Of a DNA stretch of 64,000 bases, positions 45,385 to 54,065 are shown piece by piece. This stretch comes from Williamsia deligens. GTDB taxonomy: Bacteria > Actinomycetota > Actinomycetes > Mycobacteriales > Mycobacteriaceae. Both the position numbers and the translations under genes were made by a program. Under the pieces are notes generated by a model. It saw only the letters and a list, made by a program, of their open reading frames with translations. It ran no database searches and was not told the DNA's origin. The stretch spans positions 1-64,000 of the forward strand of contig NZ_JAMTCI010000001.1 in assembly GCF_024171765.1 (NCBI RefSeq), in the 5' to 3' direction. How positions within the stretch are numbered: the stretch's first letter is position 1; every line of letters starts with the position of its first letter.

Positions 45385-46440
45385 ATGGACACCCCTCACG
45401 TCGCGGTCGACCGCACGGTTCTGCGGCGCAACATCGACGCAATGGCCACGGCCACGCGCGATGCAGGACTCGACCTCCGACCGCACGCCAAGACCCACAA
45501 GTGCGCCGAGATCGGCCGGATGCAACTCGACGCCGGGGCCGTCGGGCTCACGGTCGCGACGATCGGCGAGGCGCAGGCGTTCGCCGCGGCCGGGTTCGAC
45601 GACCTGTTCATCGCCTATCCGCTGTACCTCTCCGGCGACAAGGCACGCCGCCTCACCGAGGTCGCCGGTACGGCGTCGGTCCGTGTCGCGGTCGACTCCG
45701 TCGAGGGCGCGGTCGCGATGGCCGACGCACTGGGCGACGCCCGCGACCGCCTCGAGGTGCTCGTCGAGGTCGACAGCGGCCACCACCGGACGGGGATCGC
45801 GCCGGCCCGGGCCGGCGAGGTGGCCCAGGCAGCGGTCGACGTCGGACTGCGCGTGATCGGCGTCTTCACGTTCCCCGGTCACGGCTACTCCCCCGACGCC
45901 CGTTCGCTCGCCGCCCGCCAGGAACGTGACGCCCTCGCGTCCGCGGCCGACGAGCTGACCGCCCGCGGGATCGACGCCGGCGTCCGCAGCGGAGGATCCA
46001 CCCCGACGGTCGGGTTCGCCGATGCCGACGTGCTCACCGAGGTCCGCCCCGGCGTGTACCCGTTCAACGACGCCCAGCAACACCATCTCGGCCGGGCGGG
46101 CCGCGACGACCTCGCGCTGGGTGTCGTCGCGACCGTCGTCCAGCGGGGCCCGGGGCGGTTCGTCCTCGACGCCGGCAGCAAGGTGCTCGGATCCGAGAGG
46201 CCCGCCTACGTGGACGGCCACGGGATGCTGCCTGACCATCCGGGGACCACCGTCGTCGCACTGTCGGAGCATCACGCGACCGTCGAGACCACCGGCACCG
46301 CACCGGGGTTGGGGTCGATCGTCCGTGTGGTCCCCAACCACGTCTGCATCACCGTGAACCTCGTCGACGAACTCGTCGTCACCGACGGGGGCGTGGAGGT
46401 CGACCGGTGGCGTGTGATCGCCCGCGGCGCCAACGCATGA
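45385..46440 (+). CDS. PLP-dependent D-threonine aldolase / D-serine dehydratase-like enzyme
   Basis: 351 aa. N-terminal alanine-racemase-type barrel with PLP lysine in LRPHAKTHKCAE, DSGHHRTG, and SGGSTPT phosphate-binding loop. The C-terminal DSD1/DTA beta domain has PNHVCITVNL, whose His and Cys bind a divalent metal. The family cleaves D-3-hydroxy amino acids or dehydrates D-serine. The ATG at 45385 is preceded by TAGGGT at 8 bp (leaderless-like). Its stop overlaps the start of the serpin gene. Confidence 0.87.
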   Translation: MDTPHVAVDRTVLRRNIDAMATATRDAGLDLRPHAKTHKCAEIGRMQLDAGAVGLTVATIGEAQAFAAAGFDDLFIAYPLYLSGDKARRLTEVAGTASVRVAVDSVEGAVAMADALGDARDRLEVLVEVDSGHHRTGIAPARAGEVAQAAVDVGLRVIGVFTFPGHGYSPDARSLAARQERDALASAADELTARGIDAGVRSGGSTPTVGFADADVLTEVRPGVYPFNDAQQHHLGRAGRDDLALGVVATVVQRGPGRFVLDAGSKVLGSERPAYVDGHGMLPDHPGTTVVALSEHHATVETTGTAPGLGSIVRVVPNHVCITVNLVDELVVTDGGVEVDRWRVIARGANA

Positions 46441-47735
46441 GGTCACCGATCGGGCGGTCGCTGGTCGCGCTGGCGGTGATGACGACGATGGTGACGGTGG
46501 CCGGATGCGCTGTGACGCAACCCCCGCCGGACACCGCGCAACTGAGCCGGGCACCGAGTGTGACGTTCACGCAGCGTGGGATCGACTCCGTCGGCGACGC
46601 GAGTGCGGTGGTCGTCGACGGGACACGCCGGCTGGGCGTGGCGCTCGCACGGTCCGACGGGTCGCAGCGTCGATCGCCGAACACCCTGGTCGCCCCGTTC
46701 AGCGCGATGACCGCACTGGAGGCCGTCCGTGCCGGCGCCGATGGCGCCACCGCCGACGAGATCGACTCCGCGGTCGGCCCGTACCGGCCGGCGGCCGTGG
46801 CGGCGCTGCTCGGGCAACTGGCGGTGATCGCCGGCGACCCGGGTACCACTGACGCCGGGAACCCGCCCCCGGTCCCGCTGTACCACCAGGCGACAGGCCT
46901 GTTCCTCGCCGACTCCACCCCACCCCGCACCCCCTACCTCGACGAGCTGAGCCGGTGGTTCGACACCGGCGTCTACCCGATGCGCTTCGCGACCGACCAG
47001 TCCGAGCGCGCGCTCGACGAATGGGCGACGGTGAACACCGCCGGTCAGCAGACCCGGGCGCCGATCAGCACCGACCGGTCCACCTCCCTGGCCGTGGCCG
47101 CGACGGCGTTCCTGGCCGCGTCCTGGGCCGAACCGTTCCTCCCGTCCGACACCGGTGACGCGGCGTTCACCACCGATTCCGGGCGCGTGACGCAGGTCCC
47201 GACGATGCAGGCGGACATCCCTGCACGGGTGGCGCGAGCGGGCAGGTGGACGGCGCTCGAAGTGCCCTTCGCCGGAGCGGATCTCGCCCTGCAGATCATC
47301 CTCCCCGCCGACCGCGCCGGGGCGGACACGGTGCTCGACGACGAGGTGCTCGGCGAGGTGGCCACGACCCTGCGACGGACACCGACCACGGGCGACGTCG
47401 CGGTGAGCCTGCCGCGGTGGACGACGAACGCGACCGTCGACGTGCGTCGCGCCCTGACGGGACTCGGTGTGCGCGCACCGTTCTCCGGCGGACTGGACGC
47501 GATCGGTCGCGGGACCGTGGTGAGTTCGCTGGGTCAGTCGGGGGCACTGACCATCGCCGAGCGGGGCACCGCCGGTTTCGCCGACGCGCAGACGACGAGC
47601 CCGTCGAGCGTCGCGCCCACCCCCGCGGCCGGAAAGCGCTTCACCGCCGACCGCCCGTTCGTCTACCAGGTGGTGGACACGTCGACGTCGCTGCCGGTGT
47701 TCATCGGCCTGATGGGTGACCCCTCGGTCTCGTAG
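46437..47735 (+). CDS. Serpin-family lipoprotein (proteinase inhibitor I4 fold)
   Basis: 432 aa. Lipoprotein signal with lipobox VAGC (Cys24). Serpin core: NTLVAPFSAMTALEAVRAGADG (helix B-like NxxxSPxS region), LAVAATAFLAASWAEPF (strand 3A-like), and LTIAERGTAGFADA, the hinge following strand 5A, then the reactive loop to FTADRPFVYQVVDTSTSLPVFIGLMGDP, the C-terminal signature. Counting from the hinge Glu as P17 puts P1 near Ser-Val in SPSSVAP. The P12-P9 stretch is GFAD rather than small alanines, so inhibitory loop insertion may be impaired. Coupled by ATGA to the aldolase. Surface-anchored; target protease unknown. Confidence 0.82.
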   Translation: MRSPIGRSLVALAVMTTMVTVAGCAVTQPPPDTAQLSRAPSVTFTQRGIDSVGDASAVVVDGTRRLGVALARSDGSQRRSPNTLVAPFSAMTALEAVRAGADGATADEIDSAVGPYRPAAVAALLGQLAVIAGDPGTTDAGNPPPVPLYHQATGLFLADSTPPRTPYLDELSRWFDTGVYPMRFATDQSERALDEWATVNTAGQQTRAPISTDRSTSLAVAATAFLAASWAEPFLPSDTGDAAFTTDSGRVTQVPTMQADIPARVARAGRWTALEVPFAGADLALQIILPADRAGADTVLDDEVLGEVATTLRRTPTTGDVAVSLPRWTTNATVDVRRALTGLGVRAPFSGGLDAIGRGTVVSSLGQSGALTIAERGTAGFADAQTTSPSSVAPTPAAGKRFTADRPFVYQVVDTSTSLPVFIGLMGDPSVS

Positions 47736-47748
47736 CCCCCCCGACGGT

Positions 47749-49332
47749 TCACTCGTAGACGCCCTCGACCGTCCACTGCTGTCGGCTGTAGCGCAGCAGC
47801 AGAGCGCGGGAGTCCTCCAAGAGGACCTGCGCGCGGGCATGCGTCCCGACCTGCTCGGCCGTCGCACCCCACCACCGTTCGTCGGCCGGCCACGGACCGG
47901 CCCACCACCGCAGGACCCATCGTCGCGACCCCCAGGTCACCGCCGCGGGCTCCGCGCTGAAGCCGCCACGGGCGGTCACCCGCACCGGTTCGTCGTCGTC
48001 GTCGAGGACGGCGACGGGTGTGTCGAGCACGACGGTGGGAACAGGATCGGGCACACGGCCCGGCCACGGTGCGGACGGGTCCGCAGCGGGGACGAGCTCA
48101 TCACCCAGGGGCACCAGCGTGATCCGTTCCGCGACACCACGTCCCCCACTGGCGACCGGCACGCGCACGGCATCTCCCCCGAGGAGACCCTGCACGCGCA
48201 CCAGCGCACGACGGGCCCGCTCGGCCACCTCGCCGTCCCCACCGGGGATGCCGGCGCCCCGGAACCCGAACTGCAGCGCCCCGGAGTCCACCAGTTCCAC
48301 CGGCTCCAGCCGGAGCGACGCAATCGGTGAGTCGGGCCGGTCCCCGGCCTTACCGGTGAGCCAGCCGTCGAGCTGCCAGCGGATCCGGTCGGCGGTGGCC
48401 TCGGGGGTGAGCGGTTCGGCGCAGCGCCATGTCCGCGACGACTGCTGTCCCCCGGTGGTGGTGGCGTGCACCGTCAACCGGGTGCACGCCACCGACGCCG
48501 CCATCAACGCGCGGTGCAGTTCGTCGGCCAGTCGGCGACCGACGAACGCCGCCGCGTCGACACGGTCGATCGGGGGGTCGCAGTCGTGCTCGATGACGAC
48601 GTCGGTGGTGGAGCATCGCCCCGACAGGCGTCGACCGGGCTCTGCCCGCGCCGCCCGATGCGCCGCGACGGCGTCGGTCCCGAACCGGTTGGCCACGTCG
48701 GTCGGCGAGAGCTGCGCGAACGCGCCGACGGTGCGGATCCCGAGGCGCCACAACAGGTCGATGAGTTGCTCACGGTCGTCGGCGGCGAGGCTCGGTTCCG
48801 CCCCGAGCTCGGAGACGGGTAACCCGGCGAGGAACTCCGCATCGCCTCCGGGCGGCACGATCCGGCCGTGGCGGGCGGCGGCGACACAGGTGAACAGTTC
48901 GTCGGCCACACCCGTCTGCGACTCCACGCCGTGAGCGGCCACCACGTCGACGAGTCTCTCCGCCGCCGACTCCTCCCCGCCGAAGTACCGCGCCGCGCCG
49001 GCGGCGGGCAGCACCATGAGCCCCGGCCGCAGGACCTCCACCGTCGGGATGACCTCCGCCACCGCCTCCACGAGCGGCTCGAAGAACCGGCCGTCCCGAC
49101 CGCTGTCGGCGACGACCACGTGCAGGTTCGGGCACCGCGCCTGCGACTCCCGCTTGCGCATGCCGCGGCGGACCCCCATCGCCCGGGCCGTCGCCGAACA
49201 GGTGATCACCCGGTTCGCCGAGATCACCGCCACCGGACGGTCCGGCGACAGATCGGCGTCGGCCGCGGCGGCGGCCGCCGGCCAGTCCGGGCACCAGACG
49301 GCGAGCGCGCGACGTGATGTCATCGTCGACAC
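47749..49332 (-). CDS. imuB: Y-family-like mutasome protein ImuB
   Basis: 527 aa from the GTG at 49332 (ATG at 49323 also possible). It has the Y-polymerase fold but without catalytic acids: VWCPDWPA replaces the first Asp motif and the SxDE motif is replaced by LMVLPAAGAARYFGG, as known for ImuB, which acts as a clamp-binding adaptor for DnaE2. The position of the family clamp motif (QLPLWG) is QFGFRG here, beginning at Gln354. It is downstream of imuA' with a 3-bp gap and shares its SOS box. Confidence 0.93.
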   Translation of the reverse strand: MSTMTSRRALAVWCPDWPAAAAAADADLSPDRPVAVISANRVITCSATARAMGVRRGMRKRESQARCPNLHVVVADSGRDGRFFEPLVEAVAEVIPTVEVLRPGLMVLPAAGAARYFGGEESAAERLVDVVAAHGVESQTGVADELFTCVAAARHGRIVPPGGDAEFLAGLPVSELGAEPSLAADDREQLIDLLWRLGIRTVGAFAQLSPTDVANRFGTDAVAAHRAARAEPGRRLSGRCSTTDVVIEHDCDPPIDRVDAAAFVGRRLADELHRALMAASVACTRLTVHATTTGGQQSSRTWRCAEPLTPEATADRIRWQLDGWLTGKAGDRPDSPIASLRLEPVELVDSGALQFGFRGAGIPGGDGEVAERARRALVRVQGLLGGDAVRVPVASGGRGVAERITLVPLGDELVPAADPSAPWPGRVPDPVPTVVLDTPVAVLDDDDEPVRVTARGGFSAEPAAVTWGSRRWVLRWWAGPWPADERWWGATAEQVGTHARAQVLLEDSRALLLRYSRQQWTVEGVYE

Positions 49333-49335
49333 CTG

Positions 49336-50172
49336 TCAGTTCGCGACCGACAGGGACGACCGCGCGGACGCCGACCGTCCGGACGATGCGACCGACTCCA
49401 CGGGCTGCGCGGCGACCACCTGGACACGACCGTCGAGATGGACCACGTCGACGCGGGTGTCGGTGCCGGGGGCGCCGCGATCACTCGCGTGCACCGTCAG
49501 CGACAGCCCCGCGATGCGACCGTGTCCGATGTGGCGGAACGGTGTGTGCCGGTAGTCCTCGACGCGCGCCGTCACCGAGGCCCGGGCCCCCGCCCACCGG
49601 CCGTCGGTGACGATGAGCGCGGATCCCTTGGCCCGCGCCCGGGCCATCACCGCCCGCGACCGCGACGGCGGGACGGAGATCCCGCCCAGACCGACGACGA
49701 CGAGGTCGAGCCCGTCGAGCAGGACCGCGGCCACCTCGACGGGGTCGAACGCGGACGACGTCGTCCGATCCGGTCCGGACGGACCGGGCACGGTCGCGAT
49801 GCGGGACAGGTCCGCACCCATCTCCGCCGCGGCGTGCAGGCTCAGATGCGGATGGCCGACCACCGCGACATACCCACCCGCGGCGGTGACGGAGGCGATG
49901 ATCGCGACCAGCAGCGACCGGGCGCCGTCGACCGCCGTGACCGCACCCCGGGCCACCCCACCGCCGGGCATCACACCGGCGAGGGCCTCCGGGACGGGCA
50001 GGACCTCCCGCTGCCGCTGCTGGGAGGCGACCACCGTCACCGACTGTTGGTCGGCCGGTGTCACCGACACCGACCGCTCGGCCGACACCGTCGCCAGACG
50101 AGCCCGCAACATCGCGACGGTGTCGTGCACATCCGGGTCCTGAGCACCCGGGTCGACCTCTACAGACGTCAT
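49336..50172 (-). CDS. imuA': Mutasome accessory protein ImuA'
   Basis: 278 aa with a RecA-like fold (VMPGGGVARGAVTAVDGARSLLVA at about residues 60-85, degenerate Walker A). It partners ImuB and DnaE2 in SOS mutagenesis. The ATG at 50172 has GGGAGA upstream; the longer frame to 50355 would cross the SOS box. Equivalent to Rv3395c. Confidence 0.92.
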   Translation of the reverse strand: MTSVEVDPGAQDPDVHDTVAMLRARLATVSAERSVSVTPADQQSVTVVASQQRQREVLPVPEALAGVMPGGGVARGAVTAVDGARSLLVAIIASVTAAGGYVAVVGHPHLSLHAAAEMGADLSRIATVPGPSGPDRTTSSAFDPVEVAAVLLDGLDLVVVGLGGISVPPSRSRAVMARARAKGSALIVTDGRWAGARASVTARVEDYRHTPFRHIGHGRIAGLSLTVHASDRGAPGTDTRVDVVHLDGRVQVVAAQPVESVASSGRSASARSSLSVAN

Positions 50173-50250
50173 GGTTTCTCCCCTCGACCGACACGTCGGC
50201 CACCGACTCGGATTCACACCCGACTCAGGCCGCGGGGAAGTCACGACCGA

Positions 50251-50266
50251 TCGAACATGCTTTCGA
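50251..50266. promoter_or_regulatory. SOS (LexA) box of imuA'-imuB
   Basis: TCGAAC-ATGC-TTTCGA, one mismatch from consensus and differing from the dnaE2 box at a single spacer base. It is 79 bp upstream of imuA' and 103 bp upstream of the divergent kinase gene. Confidence 0.85.
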
Positions 50267-50368
50267 GATCGAGGGTAGGACCGGGGTCCGACAGGCGTCA
50301 ATCGGCTCGTCGACCGATCCATCCGGACATCCGAACCACTGGGACAGGAGTCCACTAACCTTGCTCAG

Positions 50369-51676
50369 GTGACGATCTCTCCCCACCCGCGACACGTGCC
50401 CGGACCGGGTTCGCTCATCGCCGGGCGCTATCGACTGACGTCGAAACTGGGCGGTGGCGGGATGGGTGCGGTGTGGCTCGCGAGCGACCAACTGCTCGAC
50501 CGGGAGGTCGCCGTCAAGCAGGTCGTCTCCACCGACGGCCTGTCCGACGCCGGGGCCGACGACGTCCGCACCCGGGCCCTGCGCGAGGGGCGGATGGCCG
50601 CGCGGCTCAACCATCCCAACGCCATCGCCATGCACGACATCGCCGTCGACGGCGGTGAACCGTGGCTCGTGATGGAGTACGTCCCCTCCCGCAGCGTCGC
50701 GCAGATCCTGCACTCGACCGGGACGCTGCCCGTCGTGCACTCGGCACAGATCGGCGCGCAGGTGGCGGCCGCGATGGCCACGGCACACACCGAGGGGATC
50801 GTCCACCGCGACATCAAGCCCGGCAACATCCTCGTCGCGACCACGGGGCGCGACGCGGGGCTGGTGAAGATCTCCGACTTCGGCATCTCCCGGGCCAAGG
50901 ACGAGATCCAGACCGCCGAGAACGGCGTGATCACCGGGACCCCGGCGTACTTCGCGCCGGAGGTGGCCCGGGGTGCCGAACCCACCGAGGCCTCCGACGT
51001 CTACTCGCTGGGGGCCACCGTCTACACGGCGGTCGAGGGCACCCCGCCCTTCGGTGTCGACGAGGACTCCCTCGTCCTGCTGCATCGCGTCGCCCGCGGC
51101 GAGATCACCCCGCCGCAGCGGGCCGGTGTCCTCGCCCCCGTCCTGCTCGCGATGCTCGAGCCCAGCCCCACACGTCGACCCACCATGGCCCAGGCCCGCG
51201 ATCAGCTGGCCGCGGTCGCCGCGGGACCGGGCGGGAACCCGGCGGCCGTCCTCGCGGCACCGCTGCCGCGCAGCGAGGGCGGCATGCCCATCTGGGGCGG
51301 ACGGTCGGTGCCCCGCAACCGATCCGGACGTGACCGCACCGGGGTGTCCGCCCGCACCGAGACCGGGTTGCCCGCGGCGCGGGTGCGACCCGCGACATCG
51401 CACACCGCGGCATCGCCCACCCCGTCATCCGCCGATCCGACACGACCGGCGCCGACGACCACACCGCCGCCGGCGGCCACCACCGCGGCGGACGGATCAC
51501 CCTCCGTCGCACCACCTCCCGCCGACACCGCGCAGCCGTCGGTGGCGTCGCGCCTGCTGCCCGGCACACCCACCCCGCCGGACTCCGCCGACCGCACCGT
51601 CCCCGTGCGGGTCGTGCTGATCGGCGCAGGCATCGCGGTCCTCGTGGTGCTGCTGCTCCTGCTGGTCTTCCTCTGA
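50369..51676 (+). CDS. Membrane-anchored Ser/Thr protein kinase
   Basis: 435 aa. The kinase domain (about 15-285) is complete: glycine loop LGGGGMGAVW, AVKQ lysine, HRDIKPGN catalytic loop, DFGISR, and activation loop to APE. A Pro/Thr/Ser-rich juxtamembrane linker (about 320-405) leads to one C-terminal helix (about 411-433), with nothing after it, so no external sensor domain. GTG start, with TAACCT 7 bp before it and no Shine-Dalgarno (leaderless). Divergent from imuA'. Substrates unknown. Confidence 0.92.
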   Translation: MTISPHPRHVPGPGSLIAGRYRLTSKLGGGGMGAVWLASDQLLDREVAVKQVVSTDGLSDAGADDVRTRALREGRMAARLNHPNAIAMHDIAVDGGEPWLVMEYVPSRSVAQILHSTGTLPVVHSAQIGAQVAAAMATAHTEGIVHRDIKPGNILVATTGRDAGLVKISDFGISRAKDEIQTAENGVITGTPAYFAPEVARGAEPTEASDVYSLGATVYTAVEGTPPFGVDEDSLVLLHRVARGEITPPQRAGVLAPVLLAMLEPSPTRRPTMAQARDQLAAVAAGPGGNPAAVLAAPLPRSEGGMPIWGGRSVPRNRSGRDRTGVSARTETGLPAARVRPATSHTAASPTPSSADPTRPAPTTTPPPAATTAADGSPSVAPPPADTAQPSVASRLLPGTPTPPDSADRTVPVRVVLIGAGIAVLVVLLLLLVFL

Positions 51677-51691
51677 GGGTCTTCCTCTGAG
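51664..51691 (+). repeat. Perfect 14-bp tandem duplication at the kinase stop codon
   Basis: GGTCTTCCTCTGAG occurs twice in direct succession (51664-51677 and 51678-51691). The first copy contains the kinase stop TGA, and the second repeats the VFL-stop coding sequence. It is probably recent slippage, harmless because it lies after the stop. Confidence 0.7.
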
Positions 51692-51694
51692 GGG

Positions 51695-52696
51695 TCAGCC
51701 GTCGGATCCGACGGTCAGCAGGTACTGCGCGGTGAGGGCCACCGCGGGCACAGAGTCGTCGACCAGCCCGACGAGGACCATGCGTACCCGCTCGCCCGCG
51801 AGTTCACCGAGTGCCTGCACGAGACGTCCCCGCGCACCGGGGTCCGCCACCCCTACGAGTTCTCGTTCGATCGCGGTGACGATGTCGGTGGTGATGTCGT
51901 GCTCCCGCGCGAGGTGCCCGAGTGTCTCCGCCGCCTCGACATCGTCCGCCCCTCGCACGACCTTCGCGACGAGGTGGTCGACGACCTCCGTCTCGCCGAG
52001 ACCACCGAGGGTCACCACCGCCCGGTCGCGCACCACCGGATCCGGGTGGGTGACCGCCTCGCGCAGGACCGGCATCACGGCCGCTGCGTCGGATCGAGCA
52101 GCCGCCGTGATCACCTCCATCGCACGGCGCCGCGCTCGCGTGTCATCCGACCGCACCGCGGCCACGAGGTGGGGAACGGCCGCGTCGATCGACCGGAGAA
52201 CCGACCACTGCAGTGCCCCTGCGACGTTCGCCTCGTCCTCGGCGAGGAGTGCCGCCACCGTCGCGGTGACGGGAACGGGCCCGTCGGCGGACAACACGAC
52301 CCGGGTCCTCCGGAGCGGGTCGGGGGAATCGAGCTCCTGCAGCAGGGCGACGACGTCGAGGACGTCCCGCCACGACGATGCACCGCTCGCCCGTACGTCG
52401 GTGAGCCGCACCACGAGTCGTCGTTCGCGGTCGATCCGGTCGCGGGCACGGTCCATCAGCTCGTCCACCAACGCAACGGGGATGTCCCCGTCCTGCAACG
52501 CCTCCCGGATCGACTGCAGCGGCAGACCGAGGGACCGGAGACTCTCCACGCGGAACAACCGGTCGATGTCGGCATCGGTGTAGTCCCGGTAGCCGTTGCC
52601 CGCTCGACGCCCCGGCGAGACCAGACCCATCGCGTCGTAGTGGCGCAGCATCCTCGTGCTGATGCCACTGATCCGCGAAAGCTCACCGATCCGCAT
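51695..52696 (-). CDS. MerR-family regulator fused to HEAT-repeat domain
   Basis: 333 aa. Winged-helix MerR domain at 1-70 (MRIGELSRISGISTRMLRHYDAMG), then a dimerisation helix (about 75-100). From about 105 to 330 there is a series of alpha-helical HEAT-like repeats (HPDPVVRDRAVVTLGGLGE, DPGARGRLVQALGELAGE). The HEAT array stands where other MerR proteins carry a ligand-binding domain. The start overlaps the upstream HEAT gene by 14 bp, so the two are coupled. A MerR-type promoter precedes the pair. The effector is unknown; protein-protein sensing is inferred. Confidence 0.85.
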   Translation of the reverse strand: MRIGELSRISGISTRMLRHYDAMGLVSPGRRAGNGYRDYTDADIDRLFRVESLRSLGLPLQSIREALQDGDIPVALVDELMDRARDRIDRERRLVVRLTDVRASGASSWRDVLDVVALLQELDSPDPLRRTRVVLSADGPVPVTATVAALLAEDEANVAGALQWSVLRSIDAAVPHLVAAVRSDDTRARRRAMEVITAAARSDAAAVMPVLREAVTHPDPVVRDRAVVTLGGLGETEVVDHLVAKVVRGADDVEAAETLGHLAREHDITTDIVTAIERELVGVADPGARGRLVQALGELAGERVRMVLVGLVDDSVPAVALTAQYLLTVGSDG

Positions 52697-53348
52697 CGGA
52701 CCCCATCACGGCCACACGACGCGCCTCGTGGAGGGCGTCGTCGTCACCGGAGTCCGGATCGTCGAGCAGACGAGCGGTGCGGGCGGCGTGTCGCGCGACG
52801 CGCTCGTCGGTGGACGACATCGCCTCGCGAACAGGGCCGTCCGCCACCCGGTCCAGGGCGACCAACGACCGGGTCAGACGTCGCTGTCGCTCCTCGCCTC
52901 CGACCCCGAGCTGCGCGAGCAACGTGTCGACCAGTGCGCTCTCCTGGCCTGTCGGCACCACGGCGACCGCTGCCCGCCACGCCGTCGTCGCCACCTCGTC
53001 GACAGGGTCGTCGACCAGGGAGAGGACACGCGGCCACAGATCGGCGGACATGGCGCCGACGCCGGGCAGCTTCGTCAGCGTGTGCAATGCCTGGCTGCGG
53101 GCCTGCGGCTCGTCGCTGTCGAGTTCGGCGACCACGCGCGGCAGGACGAGGGAGGCGGCGTGACGGGTCAGCGCCCACGTCAGCATGTCGCGCACGAAGA
53201 AATCGGGGTCGATGCCGCACCGTCGCACGAGCGCCTCGACGAACTCCGGGTCGGGGTGGGTACCGGCGTACACGGCGGCGCGGAGCCGTGCCGACGGATC
53301 CGGTCGATCCAGGGCCGCGACCACAGCGGACCGGGTGGTGGGTGTCAT
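52683..53348 (-). CDS. HEAT-repeat protein encoded with a MerR-HEAT regulator
   Basis: 221 aa, entirely alpha-helical HEAT repeats (DRPDPSARLRAAVYAGTHPD, DDPVDEVATTAWRAAVAVV, STDERVARHAARTARLL). GAGGAGG lies 6 bp before the ATG at 53348. No membrane segment or catalytic motif. It overlaps the MerR-HEAT gene, so a protein partner, antagonist or shared-ligand role toward that regulator is likely by context only. Confidence 0.8.
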   Translation of the reverse strand: MTPTTRSAVVAALDRPDPSARLRAAVYAGTHPDPEFVEALVRRCGIDPDFFVRDMLTWALTRHAASLVLPRVVAELDSDEPQARSQALHTLTKLPGVGAMSADLWPRVLSLVDDPVDEVATTAWRAAVAVVPTGQESALVDTLLAQLGVGGEERQRRLTRSLVALDRVADGPVREAMSSTDERVARHAARTARLLDDPDSGDDDALHEARRVAVMGSDADR

Positions 53349-53368
53349 GGCTGTCCTCCTCGACACCC

Positions 53369-53399
53369 ACCCAAGACCTTCGCATCGTGTGAGGGTCAA
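53369..53399 (-). promoter_or_regulatory. MerR-type promoter with 19-bp spacer and dyad operator
   Basis: Minus strand: -35 TTGACC (53394-53399), a 19-bp spacer, and -10 TTGGGT (53369-53374). The spacer holds a dyad: GACCTTCGCA and TGTGAGGGTC around TCG (8 of 10 paired, plus strand 53375-53397). Long 19-bp spacers with a central dyad are the hallmark of promoters activated by MerR-family proteins, so the operon is probably autoregulated. Confidence 0.65.
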
Positions 53400-53405
53400 G
53401 GTTCC

Positions 53406-54065
53406 TCAGCTGATGTGGCGGGTCGCAGCCCAGCGGGTCAGCGCGTTCCGGTTGGACTGCTGGGTCTTGCGCAGGACGTTCGAGGCGTGGGTCTCGACGG
53501 TCTTGACCGAGATGAACAGGTCCTCGGCGATCTCCCGGTAGGTGTACCCGCGGGCGAGCAGGCGCAGCACCTCGAGTTCCCGTGGCGTCAACGAGTCCAG
53601 GTCGGGGTCCAGGTGCGGTTCGGGCATCGGCGACCGGCCGGTGAACGAGTCGAGGACGAAACCCGCCAGACGCGGACTGAACACGGCATCGCCGTCGGCG
53701 ACACGGCGGATGGCGTCGGCCAGGTCGGGTCCCGCGATCGTCTTGGTCACGTACCCCCGTGCACCGGCCCGGATCGTCGCGATGACGTCCTCGGCCGCGT
53801 CGGAGACGCTGAGGGCGAGATAGACCGGTTCGACGCCGCGCCGGCTGTCGGCGACACCGCGGATCACCGCCACCCCTCCCCCGGAGGGCATGTGGACGTC
53901 GAGCAGGACGACATCGGGTGCCGTCTCGACGATCCCGGCCACCGCCTGCGCCACCGTCCCGGCCTCACCGACGATCTCGAGTCCGTCCTCCCCGGACAGC
54001 TCCGACCGCACGCCGGACCGGAACACCCCGTGGTCGTCGACGAGGAACACCGTGCGCGTGGTCAT
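53406..54065 (-). CDS. NarL/LuxR-type response regulator (EsrR-like)
   Basis: 219 aa. Receiver with acidic pair Asp10-Asp11 and phosphoacceptor Asp56 (VVLLDVHMP), and a C-terminal LuxR HTH (LTPRELEVLRLLARGYTYREIAEDLFISVKTVETHASNVLRKT). Its ATG overlaps the kinase stop (ATGA). Output half of a two-component pair next to a PspC-domain protein. The set resembles C. glutamicum EsrISR, which I recall as also lying near guaA. Confidence 0.92.
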   Translation of the reverse strand: MTTRTVFLVDDHGVFRSGVRSELSGEDGLEIVGEAGTVAQAVAGIVETAPDVVLLDVHMPSGGGVAVIRGVADSRRGVEPVYLALSVSDAAEDVIATIRAGARGYVTKTIAGPDLADAIRRVADGDAVFSPRLAGFVLDSFTGRSPMPEPHLDPDLDSLTPRELEVLRLLARGYTYREIAEDLFISVKTVETHASNVLRKTQQSNRNALTRWAATRHIS

